From a virus: a stretch of DNA of 23,215 nucleotides. Position numbers and translations under genes: made by a program. The DNA is taken from IMG/VR virus record IMGVR_UViG_3300006917_000160, positions 1 to 23,215 of that record; one strand, 5' to 3'. Below are positions 20,149 through 23,215 of this stretch, in pieces. The stretch's first letter is position 1. Each line of letters starts with the position of its first letter. The notes under the pieces were generated by a model that worked only from the letters and a program-made list of their open reading frames with translations, searched no databases and was not told where the DNA came from.

Positions 20149-20546
20149 GCGGCCTCCAGCGTCACCACCAGTTTCACTTCTCTGACCGTCGGAACCTTGA
20201 TCTGGTCTACGGCCGCAAGTGTCATGTGGGTGGGGTCGTCGTCCACGAAGTAGCCGCAGAGGTCCGCGACCCCGTGACGCCAAAGCATCTTGCCGGTCTG
20301 TTTCTGCTTGAGCGCGTCGAGCACGTCCTTGAGCGATCCCCGCAGGTTGTCCTCGTCGCGTAGATGACGCGCGAGATAGAACGTCGCAGCCACGACGACG
20401 CGGGCGGGAGGCTCGAGCGTCGGGCGTTGCTGTTGGATCGCGGCTGACCAGACGCTGGTGCGGTAGTCGTCCTTCTGGCGTTGGCGCAGCCACGGGTTCC
20501 TCGCCCAACGGTTCGGAGACAATGGCACGGGTAGGATCAGACGCAC
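20145..20546 (-). CDS. rusA: RusA-family Holliday junction resolvase
   Basis: This 133-residue protein has the RusA pattern: an N-terminal strand with LPVPLSPNRW (residues 5-14), VVVAATFYLAR (50-60), then RDEDNLRGSLKDVLDALK (63-80) and GYFVDDDP (98-105). The aspartates D64/D66, D74 and D102-D104 are candidates for the catalytic metal site. It should cut four-way junctions or branched replication intermediates before packaging. It starts at GTG 20546 with GGTGAGG upstream, overlapping the zinc-ribbon micro-protein by ten bases. Confidence 0.87.
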   Translation of the reverse strand: MRLILPVPLSPNRWARNPWLRQRQKDDYRTSVWSAAIQQQRPTLEPPARVVVAATFYLARHLRDEDNLRGSLKDVLDALKQKQTGKMLWRHGVADLCGYFVDDDPTHMTLAAVDQIKVPTVREVKLVVTLEAA

Positions 20547-20623
20547 GGGACCTCACCGAAGCACCAGGGGCAGAACGTCACGTTGGTTTCGACCTCGCGG
20601 TGACAATGGGGGCAGACCTTCAC
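20537..20623 (-). CDS. 28-residue zinc-ribbon micro-protein
   Basis: GTG 20623 overlaps the previous stop (GTGA) and the frame ends inside the RusA start. The peptide holds CPHC (4-7) and CPWC (18-21), separated by ten residues, which is a complete zinc-ribbon knuckle pair with FGEVPC as tail. The Cys pattern makes chance unlikely. It may act on its own or be a trimmed-down member of a larger zinc-ribbon family. Confidence 0.62.
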   Translation of the reverse strand: MKVCPHCHREVETNVTFCPWCFGEVPCV

Positions 20624-20751
20624 AGCAACCCACTTTCCCGCAACTGTGCGGGCTCGTCCTCGATCTCTCTCGGCTCGGTCGCGTGCCAGACGATCAGCGC
20701 GAATGCCGAGGGCACCACGCCGATCACGAATCCCACAAGGAACATCGTCAC
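20620..20751 (-). CDS. Small single-pass membrane protein, 43 residues
   Basis: GTG 20751 overlaps the stop of the ParB-like gene as GTGA, with GGAGG four to five bases upstream; ATG 20745 is an alternative start. Residues 3-22 form one membrane helix (MFLVGFVIGVVPSAFALIVW) followed by an acidic tail (TEPREIEDEPAQLRE). Small membrane proteins in early phage operons often target host functions. No family is recognised. Confidence 0.62.
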   Translation of the reverse strand: MTMFLVGFVIGVVPSAFALIVWHATEPREIEDEPAQLRESGLL

Positions 20752-21569
20752 GCTGCCTCCGCGTCCTGCCCGAGCCTGCCCGACCGGAGGCCGTGGTCGT
20801 AACAGTTGGTGATTACCCGCTTGACGTTGGCAGCGACGCTACCTCTGAACATCTCGACGGCCTGCCGAGCCGCTCCGATCAGGCGCGCTGGCGTGTACCT
20901 CTGAGCCAACATCTTCTCGAGGCGCTTTTGGTCAAACTGTCCGTTGTGCTCTGCATAGAACTCAGCGAAGCCCAAGAGAACGTTGCCGGATGTAGCCTCG
21001 TTACTCAGGCCCCACGTTGACCGAATTGTGGTGAGACACCAGTTAAGGGTACTCCCACCATGCTTACGGAAGATCTGGTGGCAACGCTGAATTGCGGAAA
21101 TGCCACCATCGGCGGCAGCGGCCGTGACACGAAAGCCATTCTTGCGGATAATCTCCTCGACACCACAGGCGACCGGATCTCCTGCTGTTACTGCCACCTG
21201 ATGGTCGGAGATGGGGGTAGGCTGCGTGCGCCCACCGTTGATGCCTCTCCAGATCTCCGCAGCACGCTTTGCAGACATAGCCGAGACGACCTTACAGGGA
21301 ACCGGAGTGTCGGCACCGAAAAGGCTTTCCAACCAGGTTTTACGATGAAGTCCGTCCACTACATGGTAGACGCCATGCTCGTTTGGGCCGGCGACCACTA
21401 GGTCGGTGAGCTTGTCGGGATCAAATCCAGCCTTGTCGAGCTTGGCGATGTTCGCCGCCATCGTTTCGCGTTGGGCCTCCGGCCACACCACACGAAGCTT
21501 GGAAAGAGGAATCCACTCGCGGCGAACGGAATCATCGAAAGGTCCGAGGGGTGTACGGGAAGTTTTCAT
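20748..21569 (-). CDS. ParB/Srx-fold protein (DUF6551-like)
   Basis: This 273-residue protein has a ParB/sulfiredoxin-type N-domain. EWIPLSKLRVVW (residues 18-29) is followed by YHVVDGLHRKTWLES (68-82), where the GxHR stands in for the GxRR loop of ParB. It resembles phage proteins annotated as DUF6551. The C-terminal half is helical, with an HTH-like SAIQRCHQIFRKH. It may bind nucleotide and DNA; a true partition role is unlikely without ParA. The start at ATG 21569 overlaps the previous stop (ATGA). Confidence 0.76.
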   Translation of the reverse strand: MKTSRTPLGPFDDSVRREWIPLSKLRVVWPEAQRETMAANIAKLDKAGFDPDKLTDLVVAGPNEHGVYHVVDGLHRKTWLESLFGADTPVPCKVVSAMSAKRAAEIWRGINGGRTQPTPISDHQVAVTAGDPVACGVEEIIRKNGFRVTAAAADGGISAIQRCHQIFRKHGGSTLNWCLTTIRSTWGLSNEATSGNVLLGFAEFYAEHNGQFDQKRLEKMLAQRYTPARLIGAARQAVEMFRGSVAANVKRVITNCYDHGLRSGRLGQDAEAA

Positions 21570-22426
21570 CGCGCAGCCTCCATGATCTTGTTGTGGAACA
21601 CACGAATCGCGCGGCGTGCGCGATCCATTTCATTGCCCAACTCCTGCGCCTGCTCCTTAGACAACTGCGGAACGTCGACCAACGGCGCGCTGAAACACGC
21701 CTCAGTAATGGCACCAAAGGCGCGGAAAAAATTGTCTTTCTGTTTATCGGGTGAAACCGCCGGACCAGGCCGTTTCTTCCCGGTCGTTGTGCTTCGCCGT
21801 TTGACTGGAACCAGGTTGATGTGTTGAGCGATACTGTTAAATGCGCTCAACACCTTTCCCGTCGTGTCCATGTGAGCGCGTGCTGCAGCCGCCCCCTCAA
21901 CCCCATTCTCAGCAGCCAACACCACAGCTCGGGCGCGTTGGTATGTCATGCCGCTCATACCGACCGCATCGCCGATCTCGTCGCGGACCTGTCGGAAGTG
22001 GGGCTTCTCGGAAGTGCTTGCAGATAAGTTATCTTCAAGCTCCCTGGCCTCACCCCCGCGACGCTGGCCTTCCGCCTTCCGCTCCCTCGCGCGCTCCTTC
22101 ACGAATGGCTCCAGCGCACGACCAAGCGACACCTTCTCGCTCGGTGTCATCTCTTTGCGGCAGGTGTTTTCGTCGCGCTCTGCCGTCAGAAGTGCCCTGG
22201 CATCGCTGAGGTTCGTCACGACCGTCGCCGGGATTTCGGTCCACCCGATCATCCGACAAGCCTCCAGCCGGCGCTGACCAGCGATAAGCCGGCGGTCTTG
22301 GCCTATGACGATCGGGTGGAGAAGGCCGACCATCACGATCGAAGTGGCCAGGTCGTGCAGATCTCCGAGTACGGTCCTATGGCGTCCTTCGACTCGCACA
22401 TCGGCAATCGAGACCATTTCGGTCAT
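21566..22426 (-). CDS. ParB/RepB/Spo0J-like nuclease-domain protein
   Basis: This 286-residue protein has a classical ParB N-domain: MVGLLHPIVIGQDRRLIAGQ (residues 32-51), then RRLEACRMIGWTEIPATVV, and ENTCRKEMTPSEKVSLGRAL as the ParB box II-like segment. The C-terminal part has an HTH-like QVRDEIGDAVGMSGMTYQRA and a helical end. Phage ParB-like proteins act in DNA binding, gene regulation or as CTPase/nucleases. ATG 22426 overlaps the previous stop (ATGA) and has GAGGAGAAGCGC upstream. Confidence 0.83.
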   Translation of the reverse strand: MTEMVSIADVRVEGRHRTVLGDLHDLATSIVMVGLLHPIVIGQDRRLIAGQRRLEACRMIGWTEIPATVVTNLSDARALLTAERDENTCRKEMTPSEKVSLGRALEPFVKERARERKAEGQRRGGEARELEDNLSASTSEKPHFRQVRDEIGDAVGMSGMTYQRARAVVLAAENGVEGAAAARAHMDTTGKVLSAFNSIAQHINLVPVKRRSTTTGKKRPGPAVSPDKQKDNFFRAFGAITEACFSAPLVDVPQLSKEQAQELGNEMDRARRAIRVFHNKIMEAAR

Positions 22427-22734
22427 GCGCTTCTCCTCGCTTCGATGACCGTTTCCAAGTGACCCTTGTCCACCGACTGAACGATTGTGTGCATCGGCGT
22501 GCCGGTGAGCTTCGCCGGCACCTCGCGGCCCTCCTTCTCGACCTCCTCGATCAGCGTGCGAAGGCGAGACGCCCACCCGTTGCAGCACCCACCGAGTCCG
22601 TTGATCGCACGCGCCGACGCGCCCAACTCCTCGACCATCTCCCTCACGTTCTCCATCGCTTCCGCGATTGCCTCGAGATCGTCCCGCACCCCGTCGGCAA
22701 GAGCCTCGACCAGCTCCCCGGTTCTTCCCGTCAT
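22423..22734 (-). CDS. Helical hypothetical protein, 103 residues
   Basis: ATG 22734 overlaps the HNH stop (ATGA). Residues 7-45 form a long acidic helix with coiled-coil character (ELVEALADGVRDDLEAIAEA, then MENVREMVEELG), and a second helix spans about 55-71. NGLGGCCNGWASRLR holds a Cys pair. No family is recognised. Location suggests a role with the DNA-metabolism genes. Confidence 0.66.
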   Translation of the reverse strand: MTGRTGELVEALADGVRDDLEAIAEAMENVREMVEELGASARAINGLGGCCNGWASRLRTLIEEVEKEGREVPAKLTGTPMHTIVQSVDKGHLETVIEARRSA

Positions 22735-23105
22735 GCCAGCCCCCCGTATGTGTCGTCGTAGCTCTTGGTCATCTTCTCGGCCTCGGCTTGCAGATCGACC
22801 CGAAGCCGCTTCTGGAACGTCTCGATCCCCGCCTGGTGCTGGAGCCGGTGGTGGGTCGTGCAGAGCCCCACGACGTTGTTCCTTGCTCCTCCACCCGCGC
22901 CCCGCGATTTGACGTGCGCGATCTCGGTCGGCCCCCAACAGCCGGCTAACTCGCGGTCCCCGATCAGCCAGCCGATCAGACACCCACAGTTGCGGACGTA
23001 GGCTTGGAAGTGCTCGTCACCGAACTGTTCGGCGTGCAGCTTCCGAGCGCGGCGTGCGTTGCGCTTCTTGAGCCCGGTGCGACGGGCAAGCGCGGTGCGC
23101 TTCAT
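22731..23105 (-). CDS. HNH endonuclease-like protein
   Basis: This 124-residue protein has a basic N-terminus (KKRNARRARK) and an HNH core: GPTEIAHVKSRGAGGGARNN (about 58-77), then LCTTHHRLQH (81-90). Four cysteines (C40, C42, C56, C82) may hold a structural zinc. The H64, N76/N77 and H85/H90 pattern fits the HNH fold seen in phage proteins near SSB and recombination genes (DUF968-like). It is probably a nuclease for recombination or DNA processing. ATG 23105 shares one base with the previous stop (TGATG). Confidence 0.8.
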   Translation of the reverse strand: MKRTALARRTGLKKRNARRARKLHAEQFGDEHFQAYVRNCGCLIGWLIGDRELAGCWGPTEIAHVKSRGAGGGARNNVVGLCTTHHRLQHQAGIETFQKRLRVDLQAEAEKMTKSYDDTYGGLA

Positions 23106-23215
23106 CAGAACGGCAGGTTGTCGTCGGGATCGGACAGCGGTACCGGCTGCTTGGCCTTCTCGAGCGCGGCCCGCAGGGTCTGCTTATCGTCCGCGCTCAG
23201 GCGATTCATGTTCTC
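23105..23215 (-). CDS. Partial protein with SSB-like acidic tail
   Basis: Only the last 36 codons are in the window. They end in DPDDNLPF, like the D-D-x-x-P-F tip that single-stranded DNA-binding proteins use to contact partner proteins. The preceding residues are a charged helix (LSADDKQTLRAALEKAKQ). It may be SSB, or another recombination protein with such a tail. An internal ATG at 23209 could give a 34-residue frame, but the frame is open to the edge. Confidence 0.55.
   Translation of the reverse strand, partial: ENMNRLSADDKQTLRAALEKAKQPVPLSDPDDNLPF

Overview
The window looks like part of a temperate, tailed-phage (Caudoviricetes-type) genome from a high-GC bacterial host. Every gene I can support reads on the minus strand, so transcription runs from position 23215 toward 1. 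Genes are packed with four-base stop/start overlaps (ATGA, GTGA, TTGA). The host cannot be named. The best host clue is a 42-base piece of a bacterial tRNA-Lys(CTT) gene used as the attachment site. No host chromosomal genes are visible, and attP lies between phage genes on both sides, so this is an unintegrated (virion or circular) form of the genome.

Layout in the direction of transcription. (1) 23215-19262, early DNA-metabolism block: a partial gene with an SSB-like acidic tail, an HNH nuclease, two ParB-like proteins, a small membrane protein, a zinc-ribbon micro-protein, a RusA-type resolvase and a zinc/HTH protein. (2) 19265-17641, integration module: tyrosine integrase, a terminator, attP and a pair of inverted 20-mers that may be integrase arm sites. 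(3) 17640-16026, replication: a phage O/DnaT-like initiator with iteron-like repeats and an A-rich tract inside it (candidate origin), then a DNA methyltransferase with an eight-cysteine run. (4) 16029-9907, about twenty small accessory genes, a few matching common phage families (DUF6948-like, DUF551-like, a Gly/Asp/Ser/Tyr repeat protein). Several are 14-43 codon genes supported by overlaps and Shine-Dalgarno sites. (5) 9852-9820, a strong intrinsic terminator. (6) 9804-4995, a sugar cassette: PseB-like dehydratase, NeuB/PseI-like synthase, SpsF/PseF-like cytidylyltransferase and PseC-like (DegT) aminotransferase, mixed with a DUF218 protein and small proteins. (7) 4919-1, packaging and head genes: TerS, TerL, DUF4055 portal, Mu-F-like minor head protein and, overlapping it, a Maf/DUF115-type protein running off the left edge.

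The main point of interest is the combination of (6) and (7). Four enzymes of a pseudaminic-acid-like (nonulosonic acid) pathway sit directly upstream of the terminase. A protein of the family that attaches such sugars to flagellin is encoded inside the head-gene operon. My inference is that the phage makes a CMP-activated nonulosonic acid and uses it to decorate its own virion or a host surface protein during late infection. PseG- and PseH-like steps are not seen and may come from the host, from outside the window, or from unrecognised genes in the cassette. No CI-like repressor is visible here.
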